Source of the DNA: Labedaea rhizosphaerae
GTDB taxonomy: Bacteria; Actinomycetota; Actinomycetes; Mycobacteriales; Pseudonocardiaceae
Length of the DNA: 64,000 nt
Reading direction: 5' to 3'
Assembly: GCF_004362825.1 (NCBI RefSeq)
Contig: NZ_SNXZ01000001.1
Coordinates: forward strand, 1,364,001 to 1,428,000
Shown here: positions 20,014 through 28,798 of the stretch, piece by piece
Numbering within the stretch: position 1 is the stretch's first letter
Layout: every line of letters starts with the position of its first letter
Translations under genes and position numbers: made by a program
Notes under the pieces: model-generated
What the model was told of the DNA's origin: nothing
The model's input: only the letters and a program-made list of their open reading frames with translations
Database searches by the model: none

Positions 20014-20942
20014 CCGGCCCGGAACCAGGCTCCAGCAGACCGCAGGGCCTCGGTCGCCTCCGGGATCAAGCCGACGAACGCGGCGAACCCGTGGACCTGA
20101 CCAGGCCACACCTGCAAATCACACGGCACTCCGGCCAACACCAACGACGCCGCCAACCGCTGCGCGTCACCCAGCAACAACTCGGTCCCACCCACCTGGA
20201 TCAGCACCGGCGGCCACGAGGACATGTCCGCGTCCAGCACCCGTAATCGGGGGTGGTTGGCGTCGGCCAAACCCAGGTACGCCCGTCTGCACTGGCGCAG
20301 CGATGAGGGTGACAGGACCGGGTCCGGGCACTGCGCGTCGCGCGCGTCGACCTCCGTGCACTCCAGGTCGAGCCACGGGCTGTACAGCAACACCCGCCCG
20401 GGCATCGGCAACCGCACGGCCGCCAGATCCGCCAGCACGGACACCGCCAGGTGGGCCCCGGCCGCGTCGCCGACCAGGCCGATCCGGGCCGGTGCGAGGC
20501 CGCGGTCGATCAACAACCGGTACGCGGCAAGGCAATCGTCCGCCGCCGCGGGGAAGGGGTGCTCGGGCGCCCGGCGGTAGTGCGGCAGGAACACGGGCCT
20601 GCCGGTCTGCCACGACAGCAGGTACGCCCAGTTGCGGTGCGACCGGTGCGAGCCGATGACGAAGCCGCCGCCGTGCAGCTGCAGCAGCACGCCGTTGCCG
20701 GCGTTGGCGTTGCGAGCCGCGACCCACTGCCCGCGGATGCTCCCGTAGCGGGCGTTCCACACCTTCGCCCCGCGCGGGAGCCCGCGCATGGCGAACGCGT
20801 CGGTCATCTGCCGCACGACGCGCAATTCCTGGCCGCACGCCTGCCACCCGTCCGCTACCGGACGGATGTATGTGCGGAATTCTTTGGCCAGCCGCTCGCT
20901 CGCGGCGCTCGGCATGGCAGGGACACGAACCGGGCTACCCAT
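20010..20942 (-). CDS. Alpha/beta hydrolase of the HSL family with missing nucleophile
   Basis: A 310-residue hormone-sensitive-lipase-like alpha/beta hydrolase. The oxyanion motif HGGGF (90-94), the YRRAPEHPFPAA segment and the C-terminal catalytic His in VHGF are intact. The nucleophile elbow reads GDAAG (158-162) instead of GDSAG, so residue 160 is Ala (codon GCG at 20463-20465, one base from TCG). It is either catalytically dead, binding its ligand only, or a recent loss. The ATG lies 7 nt after TAGCCT with no ribosome-binding site. It shares a CTAG stop overlap with the patatin gene. Confidence 0.85.
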   Translation of the reverse strand: MGSPVRVPAMPSAASERLAKEFRTYIRPVADGWQACGQELRVVRQMTDAFAMRGLPRGAKVWNARYGSIRGQWVAARNANAGNGVLLQLHGGGFVIGSHRSHRNWAYLLSWQTGRPVFLPHYRRAPEHPFPAAADDCLAAYRLLIDRGLAPARIGLVGDAAGAHLAVSVLADLAAVRLPMPGRVLLYSPWLDLECTEVDARDAQCPDPVLSPSSLRQCRRAYLGLADANHPRLRVLDADMSSWPPVLIQVGGTELLLGDAQRLAASLVLAGVPCDLQVWPGQVHGFAAFVGLIPEATEALRSAGAWFRAG

Positions 20943-20955
20943 TGGTAGCAGGCTA

Positions 20956-20992
20956 CCCGCCCACAACCACCGGGCAAGTGGTTGTGGGCGGG
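20956..20992 (-). terminator. Strong hairpin terminator after the MFS gene
   Basis: A perfect 15-bp stem (20956-20970 with 20978-20992) and a 7-base loop CGGGCAA, located 10 bp past the exporter stop. It would end leftward transcription before the hydrolase gene. No U-tract follows. Confidence 0.85.
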
Positions 20993-21001
20993 CAGAATTA
21001 C

Positions 21002-23641
21002 CTACTTCCAGGGTTGGTACCCAAGCACCACATCATGTGAAACCTGGTGTCCCCCAGTGAGTTGCAACCGCTGGGCCGTCGGGGCGTATCCGCTCGCGAT
21101 CACCGTGTACTCACCGTCAGCGAGGTCCGGTACGACATACCGTCCGGTCTCGTCGGTGGCGGTCACCGTGACGACGTTCCCGTTGGCGTCCAGCACGGTG
21201 ATCCGCGCATCCGCGACCGGATTGCCCGCTTCGTTGCGCGCGACCCCGGACACCTGCGCGCCCGGCAGCACCTCGACGTCGTGGCGGACCACGCCCGACT
21301 CCGGCACCGTCAGCTGCGCGGCATACGGCTTGGTGTGCGGCGCGTCCACCACCAGCGTGTGCGGCCCCGCGCCGACCCCGGTCAGCCGGAAGCTGCCGTC
21401 GCTGGCGCTGGTGCCCGACCCGACGACCTCACCGGAGGTGTCCGCCAGGGTGATCGTCGCTCGCGCGACCGGGGTGCCCGCGCGATCCCGCACGGTCCCG
21501 GCGACCTCACCGGACCCGACCAGGGTCACGTCCGCGCTGACCGCCCCGCCGCCCAGCACCAGGCTGGACGCCTGCGGCCGGTGCCCGACCGCCGACACGA
21601 TCAGCACGTAGCTGCCATCGGCGGGCGCGGTCATCCGGTAGCTGCCGTCGCGACCGGCGGCGGCCCGCGCCACCTGGTGGCCGGTCCGGTCGATCAGCGT
21701 GAGCACCGCGTGCTCGACGCCGGAACCGTCGCGGTGGCGCACCGTGCCGGAGAGCTCCCGCGAGGTGCCGGTCAGCTGCGTGCCCGCCGACATCGGGACC
21801 AGCTCGGGAACGGCCGCCCCGTGCCCGTTGCGGTCGGCGCCGTCACCTTCCTGGGCGTGCTTGCCGGCCAGGACCGGCACCGGTTCGTCGAACTTCTGCG
21901 TGTCGAGCAGGTCGAAGTCGGCGAACCGGCTCAGCTCGTCCTCGGGCGTGACCGGCTCGGGTTCCGGGGCCGGTGGCGGGGCGGCGCCCTCGGCCGCCGC
22001 CGCGCCGGGCTTGCCGGTGCGCAGCGGGATCTCCTTCATGAAGATGCTGAACAGGAAGGCCAGGGCGACCACGGCGGCACCGATGATGAAGACGACGTCG
22101 ATCGCATCGGTGAAGCCGTCCTTGAACGGGTGCGCCAGGGTCGCGTTGGTGTGCGACAGGAACGACGTGTCCGACAGGTCGCCGCCGCCACCCTTGAGCA
22201 GCTTGAAGTAGTCGGCGTTGGCCGGGTCCTGCTGCACGGCCGGGTTGCTGACCGTCTGCACGTAGGCCGGGTCCTTCGCCGCCTCGGCGTAGGAGTCCTG
22301 CAGCTTGCCCGGGATGCTGCTGAACAGCACCGACAGGAACACCGCGACACCCAGCGTGCCGCCGATCTGGCGGAAGAACGTCGACGACGCCGTCGCCACG
22401 CCCATGTCCCGGAATGGCACCGCGTTCTGCGCGGCGATCACCAGGGTCTGCATGCAGTTGCCCAGGCCGTAGCCGAAGATCCCCATGAAGACCAGCGGCT
22501 GCCACAGCGGCGTGTCCGCGGTGACGGTGCTGAACAGCAGCAACCCGCCGACGATCACGAACGTGCCGATCACCGGGAAGATCTTGTAGCGCCCCGTCTT
22601 CGACGTGATCTGACCGGAGCTGATCGACCCGGCCATGATGCCGAGCATCATCGGCAACATCATCAGACCGGACTCGGTCGGCGTGACGCCGTGCACCACC
22701 TGCAGGTACTGCGGGACCATGACGATGCCGCCGAACATGCCGACACCGATGATCGTGCCGACCACGATGGCGATGCTGAACGTCGAGTTCTTGAACAGGC
22801 GCAACGGGATCAGCGCCTCGTCCTTCATCCGCACCTCGGCGAGGATGAACAGGATCAACCCGACGGCGCCGATGCCGTAGCAGAGCAGGGACCGGTTCGA
22901 GGCCCAGCCCCAGTCGCGACCCTGCTCGGCGACCAGCAGCAACGGCACCAGGCCGATGGCCAGGGTGATCGCGCCCCAGTAGTCGATGCGGTGGTCGTGG
23001 CGCTCGTGCGGGACGTTGAGCACCTTGGTCACCACGAACAGCGCGACGGCGCCGATCGGGACGTTCACCAGGAACACCCAGCGCCAGCCGTCGATGCCCA
23101 GCAGGTCGGTCTGCCCGGCGAAGAAGCCGCCGAGCACCGGGCCGAGCACGCTCGACGTGCCCCACACCGCGAGGAAGTAACCCTGGTACTTGGCCCGCTC
23201 ACGCGGCGGCACGATGTCGCCGACGATGGTCAGGGCCAGCGACATCAGGCCACCGGCGCCGAGGCCCTGCAGGGCGCGGAAGATCGCCAGCTGCAACATC
23301 GACTGGGAGAACGTGCAGGCCAGCGAGCCGATCAGGAAGATCGAGATCGCCGTGATGAAGAACGGCTTGCGTCCGTAGATGTCGGAGAGCTTGCCGTAGA
23401 GCGGCGTGGAGATCGTCGCGGTGATCAGGTAGGCCGTGGTCGCCCAGGCCTGCTCGTCGTAACCCTTGAGGTCGTCGGCGATCGTGCGGATCGCCGTACC
23501 GACGATGGTCTGGTCGAGCGCGGCGAGGAACATGCCCATCAGCAGCCCGGAGAGGATCACCAGGATCTGCTTGTGGGTGAGGGTGTAATGACCCTCTTCG
23601 CCGGTCTGCGGTGGTGCTGCTGCAGTGTCCGATTGACTCAT
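21002..23641 (-). CDS. DHA2-type MFS drug exporter with C-terminal carboxypeptidase-regulatory-like repeats
   Basis: An 879-residue protein. Residues 20 to about 540 form a 14-helix EmrB/QacA proton antiporter (LDQTIVGTAIRTIADDL in helix 1, GKLSDIYGRKP loop, motif C-like GPVLGGFF). After an acidic/proline linker (about 545-620) come three or four repeats of about 80 residues with GTVRDRAGTPVARATITL and GSFRLTGVGAGPHTLVV patterns, typical of the carboxypeptidase regulatory (Cna-B-like) beta-sandwich. The ATG follows GAGGGGGA and overlaps the MarR stop. Unlike ordinary DHA2 exporters (about 500 residues), it has a long soluble tail of unknown purpose. Confidence 0.9.
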   Translation of the reverse strand: MSQSDTAAAPPQTGEEGHYTLTHKQILVILSGLLMGMFLAALDQTIVGTAIRTIADDLKGYDEQAWATTAYLITATISTPLYGKLSDIYGRKPFFITAISIFLIGSLACTFSQSMLQLAIFRALQGLGAGGLMSLALTIVGDIVPPRERAKYQGYFLAVWGTSSVLGPVLGGFFAGQTDLLGIDGWRWVFLVNVPIGAVALFVVTKVLNVPHERHDHRIDYWGAITLAIGLVPLLLVAEQGRDWGWASNRSLLCYGIGAVGLILFILAEVRMKDEALIPLRLFKNSTFSIAIVVGTIIGVGMFGGIVMVPQYLQVVHGVTPTESGLMMLPMMLGIMAGSISSGQITSKTGRYKIFPVIGTFVIVGGLLLFSTVTADTPLWQPLVFMGIFGYGLGNCMQTLVIAAQNAVPFRDMGVATASSTFFRQIGGTLGVAVFLSVLFSSIPGKLQDSYAEAAKDPAYVQTVSNPAVQQDPANADYFKLLKGGGGDLSDTSFLSHTNATLAHPFKDGFTDAIDVVFIIGAAVVALAFLFSIFMKEIPLRTGKPGAAAAEGAAPPPAPEPEPVTPEDELSRFADFDLLDTQKFDEPVPVLAGKHAQEGDGADRNGHGAAVPELVPMSAGTQLTGTSRELSGTVRHRDGSGVEHAVLTLIDRTGHQVARAAAGRDGSYRMTAPADGSYVLIVSAVGHRPQASSLVLGGGAVSADVTLVGSGEVAGTVRDRAGTPVARATITLADTSGEVVGSGTSASDGSFRLTGVGAGPHTLVVDAPHTKPYAAQLTVPESGVVRHDVEVLPGAQVSGVARNEAGNPVADARITVLDANGNVVTVTATDETGRYVVPDLADGEYTVIASGYAPTAQRLQLTGGHQVSHDVVLGYQPWK

Positions 23642-24156
23642 CGAACATCCCCCTCGGTTGTGCTCGGCTCGGGCTGGTAGCTCTCGATGTCGGTGTTGAG
23701 GCGGCCGAACAACTCCACGAGGCGGAGCTGGTCGTCGCGGTCCCACTCCGACAGCAACGCGGCGAGGTGCTCGGTGCGCCTGCGGCGCAGTTCGTCGAAC
23801 AGCTCATGACCCTGTGCGGTCGCGGCGAGCAGGCACGCCCGGCCGTCCACGGGGTCCGCCTGGCGTTCGACGAGCCCGCTCGAGACCAGCGAGCTGATCT
23901 GGCGGGACACCGTCGACGGGTCGGAGTGGACGGCCTCGGCGAGCGCGGTCATCCGCCGCGGCCCGTCGAAGACCAGACTGCCCAGCAAGGGGTACGCCGA
24001 ACCTTCGACGCCCTTGGTGGTGGGCTTGTTCACGTGGGTCTTGAAGTAGTTGATCAGCCGGACGAAGCGCACGAGCTCGCGGCCGAGCTGGTCGGCCACC
24101 TCGAAGTCACCCCGGTCGGCCGCCGGCGCGGCGGCGGGCGCGGCTGGTTCCACCAT
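23638..24156 (-). CDS. MarR-family regulator of the exporter operon
   Basis: A 172-residue MarR regulator; HTH about residues 68-100 (MTALAEAVHSDPSTVSRQISSLVSSG), wing DPVDGRACLLAAT. Its stop overlaps the start of the MFS exporter (ATGA), a classic regulator-pump operon in which the pump substrate probably relieves repression. A palindrome CAACTAGTTG sits about 50 bp upstream as a candidate operator. The N-terminal AAPAAAPAAD stretch is low complexity. Confidence 0.88.
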   Translation of the reverse strand: MVEPAAPAAAPAADRGDFEVADQLGRELVRFVRLINYFKTHVNKPTTKGVEGSAYPLLGSLVFDGPRRMTALAEAVHSDPSTVSRQISSLVSSGLVERQADPVDGRACLLAATAQGHELFDELRRRRTEHLAALLSEWDRDDQLRLVELFGRLNTDIESYQPEPSTTEGDVR

Positions 24157-24202
24157 GGTTCGCCACCCTGATGCACGCGTTGAATGTCTTATTTGGCAGG
24201 TA

Positions 24203-24212
24203 CAACTAGTTG
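24203..24212. promoter_or_regulatory. Palindrome upstream of MarR-MFS operon
   Basis: CAACTAGTTG, a perfect 10-bp palindrome, lies in the 175-bp gap between the MarR gene and the divergent FAD oxidase gene. It is in a locally AT-rich stretch suited to a promoter, and is a candidate MarR operator. Confidence 0.45.
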
Positions 24213-24331
24213 CCTATACCAAGCATGTTCTTCTGGGTCCAAGATTGCAAGTTGGATTCGTGTGTGCCGTGCTACACCGTCATCGCCCGGAGCGCGGAGC
24301 ATGGCCACCAACACGGTCTACGGTGGTCTGG

Positions 24332-25723
24332 ATGAGTGAGACTCCAGCCGTGATCGACCGCCTCGTCGCGGCGCTCGGGCCTGCCGCCGTCCTCACCGAT
24401 CCGGACGTCACGTCCGCCTACCAGCGGGACATGATGCCGCTCGCGCCGCACGGTTCGCCGCTCGCCGTGGTGCTGCCCGCTTCGGTGGAGCAGGTGCAGG
24501 AGGTCGTGCGCGCGTGTGCCGACGCGGGCGTGCCGATCGTGCCGCGGGGTGCGGGCAGCGGCCTTTCCGGTGCGGCGAACGCGATCGACGACTGCGTGGT
24601 GCTGGTGACCACGAAGCTGAACGAGATCGTCGAGATCGACCAGGACAACCGGCTCGCGGTGGTGCAGCCGGGCGTGGTCAACCTCGACCTGCGCAACGCC
24701 GTGGAGAAGAACGGGCTGTTCTACCCGCCCGACCCGGCCAGCTACGACTGGTGCACGATCGGCGGCAACCTGGCCACCAACGCGGGTGGGCTGTGCTGCG
24801 TGAAGTACGGCGTGACCAGCGATTCCGTGCTGGGCCTCGAAGTGGTCCTGGCCGACGGCTCGCTGCTGCGCACCGGCCGCCGCACGGTCAAGGGCGTGGC
24901 CGGGTACGACCTCACCAAGCTGTTCGTCGGCAGCGAGGGCACGCTGGGCGTGATCACGTCGGCGACGCTCGCGCTGAAGCCGATCCCGCAGGCGCCGGGC
25001 ACGATGGTCGCCGCGTTCCCCGCCGCCTCGGCCGCAGGCGTGGCGGTGACGCGGGTCGTGCGCGAGGGCCTGGTGCCGTCGCTGATGGAGATCATGGACG
25101 CGACGTCGATCGCCGTCGTCGAGACCTACCTGAAGACCGAACTCGGCGCCGGCAAGGGCGCCGGGGCGTTGCTGCTGTGCCAGTCCGACTCCGGCGGCGA
25201 GGTGGCCCGGCGCGAACTCGCCGCCCTGGAACAGATCTGCACCGACGCGGGTGCGGACCTCGTGCACACGACGTTCGACGCGGCCGAGGGCGGCATGTTG
25301 TTGAAGGCGCGCCGCGCGGTGCTGATGGCGTTGGAGGAGCACGGCGACTGGATGACCGACGACGTGTGTGTGCCACGCACGAAGATCGTGGACCTCATCG
25401 GCGGCTGCGAGCGGATCGCCGCCGAGGTCGGCCTCACGGTCGCCGTCGTCGGCCACGCGGGCGACGGCAACATGCACCCGACGATCGTCTACGACGCGTC
25501 GTCGGCGGAGCAGGTGGCGTTGGCGCACAAGGCTTTCGCCGCCATCCTGGCGCTCGGGCTGTCCCTGGGCGGCACGATCACCGGCGAACACGGCGTCGGC
25601 AAGATCAAGCAGGAGTGGCTGGCCCGCGAACTGGGCGAGGTGGGCATGCGCGTGCACCGCGAGATCAAGAAGGCCCTCGACCCGGGCAACCTGTTCAACC
25701 CGGGCTCGATGTTCAGCGTCTGA
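24332..25723 (+). CDS. FAD-linked oxidase (GlcD/D-lactate dehydrogenase type)
   Basis: A 463-residue flavoenzyme of the VAO/PCMH family that oxidises D-2-hydroxy acids such as glycolate or D-lactate. The N-terminal FAD domain has PRGAGSGLSG, DWCTIGGNLATNAGG and a GYDLTKLFVGSEGTLG loop; the C-terminal cap has GHAGDGNMHP and GGTITGEHGVGK. Length matches GlcD. The ATG lies 7 nt after TACGGT (24319-24324), a leaderless arrangement. No GlcE or GlcF subunit gene is nearby, so it may work alone. Confidence 0.92.
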   Translation: MSETPAVIDRLVAALGPAAVLTDPDVTSAYQRDMMPLAPHGSPLAVVLPASVEQVQEVVRACADAGVPIVPRGAGSGLSGAANAIDDCVVLVTTKLNEIVEIDQDNRLAVVQPGVVNLDLRNAVEKNGLFYPPDPASYDWCTIGGNLATNAGGLCCVKYGVTSDSVLGLEVVLADGSLLRTGRRTVKGVAGYDLTKLFVGSEGTLGVITSATLALKPIPQAPGTMVAAFPAASAAGVAVTRVVREGLVPSLMEIMDATSIAVVETYLKTELGAGKGAGALLLCQSDSGGEVARRELAALEQICTDAGADLVHTTFDAAEGGMLLKARRAVLMALEEHGDWMTDDVCVPRTKIVDLIGGCERIAAEVGLTVAVVGHAGDGNMHPTIVYDASSAEQVALAHKAFAAILALGLSLGGTITGEHGVGKIKQEWLARELGEVGMRVHREIKKALDPGNLFNPGSMFSV

Positions 25724-25725
25724 AC

Positions 25726-26406
25726 TCAGCCGCGGGTTGCCTCGCGCTGCTTGGCCTTGCGGCTGCGCAGGTACTCGATCCCGATCGGGATCACCGAGAT
25801 CAGCACGATCAGGATCGCGATCAGGTCGATGTGCTCGCGCACGAACGCGATCTGGCCGAGCAGCGCGCCCAGGATCGTCACGCCCGCCGCCCACAACACG
25901 GCGCCGATCGCCGAGTAGGTGAAGAACTTCCGCTTGTCCATCCGGCCGACGCCGGCGAACGCGGTGATGAAGGTGCGCACGATCGGCACGAAGCGGGCCA
26001 TGATGATCGCGCGGGCGCCGTAGCGCTCGAAGAACTCGTGGGTCTTCTCGACGTACTCGCGCTTGAACAGCTTGGAATCCGGTTTGTCGAACAGCACCGG
26101 CCCGGACTTGTACCCGATGTAGTACCCGGACACGTTGCCCAGGAACGCACAGATGGACGTCAGCACGCAGATCAGCCAGATCGGCGTGGCGATCGCGCCG
26201 TGGGCGGCGAACAAGCCGGCGGTGAACAGCAGGGAGTCACCCGGCAGGAAGAAGCCGACCAGCAGGCCGCACTCGGCGAAGATGATGAAGCACACGCCGG
26301 GCACGACCGCGGCGCCGAGCCACCGGACGATGACCTCCGGGTCCAGCCACTGCGGCAGGATCGACATGGAGTAGACCGTCTGGGCGGCGGCAATCGCGAG
26401 CGTCAC
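25726..26406 (-). CDS. DedA-family membrane protein
   Basis: A 226-residue DedA/VTT membrane protein with LVGFFLPGDSLLFTAG, GYYIGYKSG and MARFVPIVRTFITAFAGVGRM; the last carries the arginines conserved in lipid-scrambling members. Sequence differs clearly from the DedA protein at 18486, so the two are not a recent duplication. The GTG start follows TACCTT (26413-26418) by 6 nt; an in-frame ATG at 26367 is an alternative. M. tuberculosis also has a DedA gene beside fba. Confidence 0.9.
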   Translation of the reverse strand: MTLAIAAAQTVYSMSILPQWLDPEVIVRWLGAAVVPGVCFIIFAECGLLVGFFLPGDSLLFTAGLFAAHGAIATPIWLICVLTSICAFLGNVSGYYIGYKSGPVLFDKPDSKLFKREYVEKTHEFFERYGARAIIMARFVPIVRTFITAFAGVGRMDKRKFFTYSAIGAVLWAAGVTILGALLGQIAFVREHIDLIAILIVLISVIPIGIEYLRSRKAKQREATRG

Positions 26407-26425
26407 GCCCTCAAGGTACAGGTGG

Positions 26426-26851
26426 TCAGAGCAAGGTCACCAAGCCGACCACGGCTCCGGCGGCCAGTCCGAGCACCAGGGCGAGCAAGAGGATCACACC
26501 CACGTCGACCTGCCGGTGCGACCGCAGCGTGGCCGTCTGCCCGGCCCGCCCCCGCGCCGGATCGACCTGTTCGGTGTCGTCGGGCCGGGTGTAGCCGAGG
26601 TGCTGGCTGCCCGACAGCAACCCGTACCCGCTGACCTGCACCCGGTGTTCGTCGATGGGGTGTTCGTCGAGGGGGTCCTCGACGGCGGAGTCCTCGACGA
26701 CTGGGTCCTCGGCATTCTTGACGGTCTCGGTCTCGGGCTCCTTGACCGGCAGCGGTTTGCCGGGCAGCGGCTTGTCGGGCAGCGGCGTGCTCGCCGCCTG
26801 GGCGCGCAACGCCTCGGCCAGCAGCTTCTCCGGATCGTCCGCCGAGCTCAC
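26426..26851 (-). CDS. Small tail-anchored protein with repetitive acidic/proline region
   Basis: A 141-residue protein of unknown function. It has an N-terminal helical stretch (VSSADDPEKLLAEALRAQA), a low-complexity middle with PLPDKPLPGKPLP-type and VEDSAVEDPLDEH-type repeats, and one C-terminal membrane helix (about 118-140), which predicts a cytoplasmic tail-anchored topology. The GTG start lies 7 nt after TAACGT (26859-26864). The reading frame is open further upstream, but only opposite the nagA end. Confidence 0.65.
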   Translation of the reverse strand: MSSADDPEKLLAEALRAQAASTPLPDKPLPGKPLPVKEPETETVKNAEDPVVEDSAVEDPLDEHPIDEHRVQVSGYGLLSGSQHLGYTRPDDTEQVDPARGRAGQTATLRSHRQVDVGVILLLALVLGLAAGAVVGLVTLL

Positions 26852-26861
26852 GGGCTCGACG

Positions 26862-28016
26862 TTAGCCCGGCAACGCGTCCTTGACCCACTCGCCCCGGCG
26901 CAGCACGGCCTCAAGGCGCAGGTCCTCGTCGAGCAGAACCAGGTCCGCGGCCAGGCCCGGCGCGATCGCACCGGTCTTGTCGGCGAGGCCGAGCACCGCG
27001 GCCGGGCGCGTGGCGGCCGCGTGCGCGGCGGTCACGATGTCCACCCCGCACGCGCGCACGAGGTTGCGGAACGCCACGTCCATGGTCAGCGTGCTGCCGG
27101 CCAGCGACCCGCTCGCCCCGGCCAGCGTCGGCACACCGTTCTTGACGTGCACTTCGAGGTTGCCGATGTGGTAGGTCCCGTCGCCCGCGGCGGCGGCCGC
27201 GATCGCGTCGGTGATGAGCACGGTCCGGCCGGTGCCCGCGTGCCGCGTGGCCATCCGCACGACGGCCGGGTGCAGGTGGACCAGGTCGCAGATCAGCTCG
27301 ACGGTGATCCGCTCGTCGTCGAGCAGCGCGCCGATCGGGCCGGGTTCGCGGTGGTGCAGCGGGCGCATGCCGTTGAACAGGTGCGTCGCGACCGTCGCCC
27401 CGGCCTCGACGGCGGGCATGACCTGGTCGAACGTCGCGTCGGTGTGGCCGACGGCGGCGATCACGCCCCGGTCGACGAGCAGCCGGACGGCGTCGATCGC
27501 GTGGTCGCGTTCCGGCGCGATGGTGACCATGCGGACCGCGCCCGCGTCGAGCAGGGTGCGCACCGAGTCCAGGTCGGGGTCCTGCAGGACCGCCGGGTCG
27601 TGCGCGCCGCAGCGGGCGGCGGACAGGAACGGGCCTTCGAGGTGGATGCCGTCGATCAGGCCCGCGCTGACGAACTCGGTGAGCGCACGCACCTGACCGG
27701 CCAGTTCGGGAATCGGCCGGGAGACGAGGCTCGCCAGCAACGTGGTGGTGCCGTGGGCGCGGTGGGCGGCAACGCCCCGCTCGACCGACTCGCGGTCGGC
27801 CGCGGTGAACGCCGCGCCGCCACCGCCGTGGCAGTGGATGTCGACGAACCCGGGCACGACCCAGCGGCCCTTGGCGTCCACCACCTCGTGTTCACCGGCG
27901 GGTGCCGCACCCGCGCCGACCTCGGCGATCGTCCCGTCGACGACCCGGATCCAGCCCGGGTCGAGCACCTCGGAACCGGTCACCACCCGGCCGCCTGCGA
28001 TCAGCAGCTCCGCCAT
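26862..28016 (-). CDS. nagA: N-acetylglucosamine-6-phosphate deacetylase
   Basis: A 384-residue amidohydrolase that removes acetate from GlcNAc-6-phosphate, feeding aminosugar and cell-wall recycling. Metal and substrate motifs: PGFVDIHCHGGGG (about 55-67), HLEGPF, GHTDAT, ATHLFNGM and the catalytic Asp in LITDAI. The ATG is preceded by GAGGTG. Two sequences resembling DasR operators lie at the promoter (28032-28068), consistent with control by GlcN-6-P-responsive DasR as known in Streptomyces. No nagB or pts gene is adjacent. Confidence 0.95.
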   Translation of the reverse strand: MAELLIAGGRVVTGSEVLDPGWIRVVDGTIAEVGAGAAPAGEHEVVDAKGRWVVPGFVDIHCHGGGGAAFTAADRESVERGVAAHRAHGTTTLLASLVSRPIPELAGQVRALTEFVSAGLIDGIHLEGPFLSAARCGAHDPAVLQDPDLDSVRTLLDAGAVRMVTIAPERDHAIDAVRLLVDRGVIAAVGHTDATFDQVMPAVEAGATVATHLFNGMRPLHHREPGPIGALLDDERITVELICDLVHLHPAVVRMATRHAGTGRTVLITDAIAAAAAGDGTYHIGNLEVHVKNGVPTLAGASGSLAGSTLTMDVAFRNLVRACGVDIVTAAHAAATRPAAVLGLADKTGAIAPGLAADLVLLDEDLRLEAVLRRGEWVKDALPG

Positions 28017-28031
28017 GCGCGCACACCTCGA

Positions 28032-28068
28032 TTCGTCCAGACCATTTCATAGTATTGGTCTGAACCAC
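28032..28068 (-). promoter_or_regulatory. Two DasR-like (dre) sites around the nagA promoter
   Basis: Read leftward, GTGGTTCAGACCAA (28055-28068) and ATGGTCTGGACGAA (28032-28045) each match the dre core RTGGTCTAGACCAY at about 11 of 14 positions. Between them TACTAT (28049-28054, reverse strand) makes a good -10. Binding at either site would block the promoter. Confidence 0.65.
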
Positions 28069-28077
28069 GTGAGGCGA

Positions 28078-28695
28078 TCAGCCAGGCGTGTTCATCACCC
28101 GCTGCAACGCCTCGAGCGCTCGGCTCGCCGTGGACTTCACGGTGCCCTTGGAAATCCCGGCCGCTTCGGCGATCTCCGCCTCGGTGAGGTTGCCGTAGTA
28201 GCGCAGCACCAGCACCTCGCGCTGGCGCGGCGGGAGCTGCGACAACGCCCGCACCACGGACTGGTGTTCCGCGGTGAGCATCGCCAGGCTCTCCGCCGAC
28301 CGGGCGTTGACCGCGTGCGGCGGGTTGTACTCGCGTGCGGTCTTGCGCCGGCGCAGCACGCTGCGCGAACCGTTGACGACCGCGGTGCGCAGGTAACCGA
28401 CGGCGGCGGCCGCGTCGCGCAGGTTGCCCCAGTTCCGGTGCAGGCCGGTGAACGCCTCCTGCACCACGTCCTCGGCCGTCGCCGGCTCGTCGACCAGCAG
28501 CAACGCCAACCGCACCAACCGCATCCGGTGGGTGCGGTAGAGGTCTTCGAGGGTGAGTGGTGTCTCCTGCGCGGGTTGCCCGGGAGCCACCGGCGTATCG
28601 ATGGCGCGCAGCCGCGTCAGCGTCTGCTCGACGCTGCGTTCCGCCGTCGCCTCGCCGGACGCGGGCGGTCTGCCGTCATTGCGTTCCCCTGCCAC
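28078..28695 (-). CDS. ECF sigma factor, SigE-family type
   Basis: A 205-residue extracytoplasmic-function sigma factor. Region 2 includes RMRLVRLALLLVDEPATAEDVVQEAFTGLHRNW; region 4 is LPPRQREVLVLRYYGNLTEAEIAEAAGISKGTVKSTASRALEAL. There is a 45-residue N-terminal extension. The GTG start lies 7 nt after TAGGGT (28703-28708), so the transcript is probably leaderless; ATGs at 28728 and further upstream are alternatives. No anti-sigma gene is adjacent, unlike the other two SigE-type factors in the window. Confidence 0.88.
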   Translation of the reverse strand: MAGERNDGRPPASGEATAERSVEQTLTRLRAIDTPVAPGQPAQETPLTLEDLYRTHRMRLVRLALLLVDEPATAEDVVQEAFTGLHRNWGNLRDAAAAVGYLRTAVVNGSRSVLRRRKTAREYNPPHAVNARSAESLAMLTAEHQSVVRALSQLPPRQREVLVLRYYGNLTEAEIAEAAGISKGTVKSTASRALEALQRVMNTPG

Positions 28696-28798
28696 AGGAA
28701 AAACCCTACCGGGCGGTGAAAGAGGCATATGGCTCTTGGCCGTGGGACACGGTCGGCAACAGGTCACGACTTCGACGAGCGTCGGTAGCATCGCGCCC

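Noticed and set aside
21047-23680. 877-codon plus-strand open frame opposite the MFS exporter
   Set aside because: Composition is Arg/His/Gln/Asp-rich, typical of a high-GC antisense frame; no recognisable domain.
26640-26760. Short repeats that could look like a CRISPR or tandem-repeat array
   Set aside because: They encode the Pro/Lys and Glu/Asp repeats of the tail-anchored protein; units are irregular and there are no spacers.
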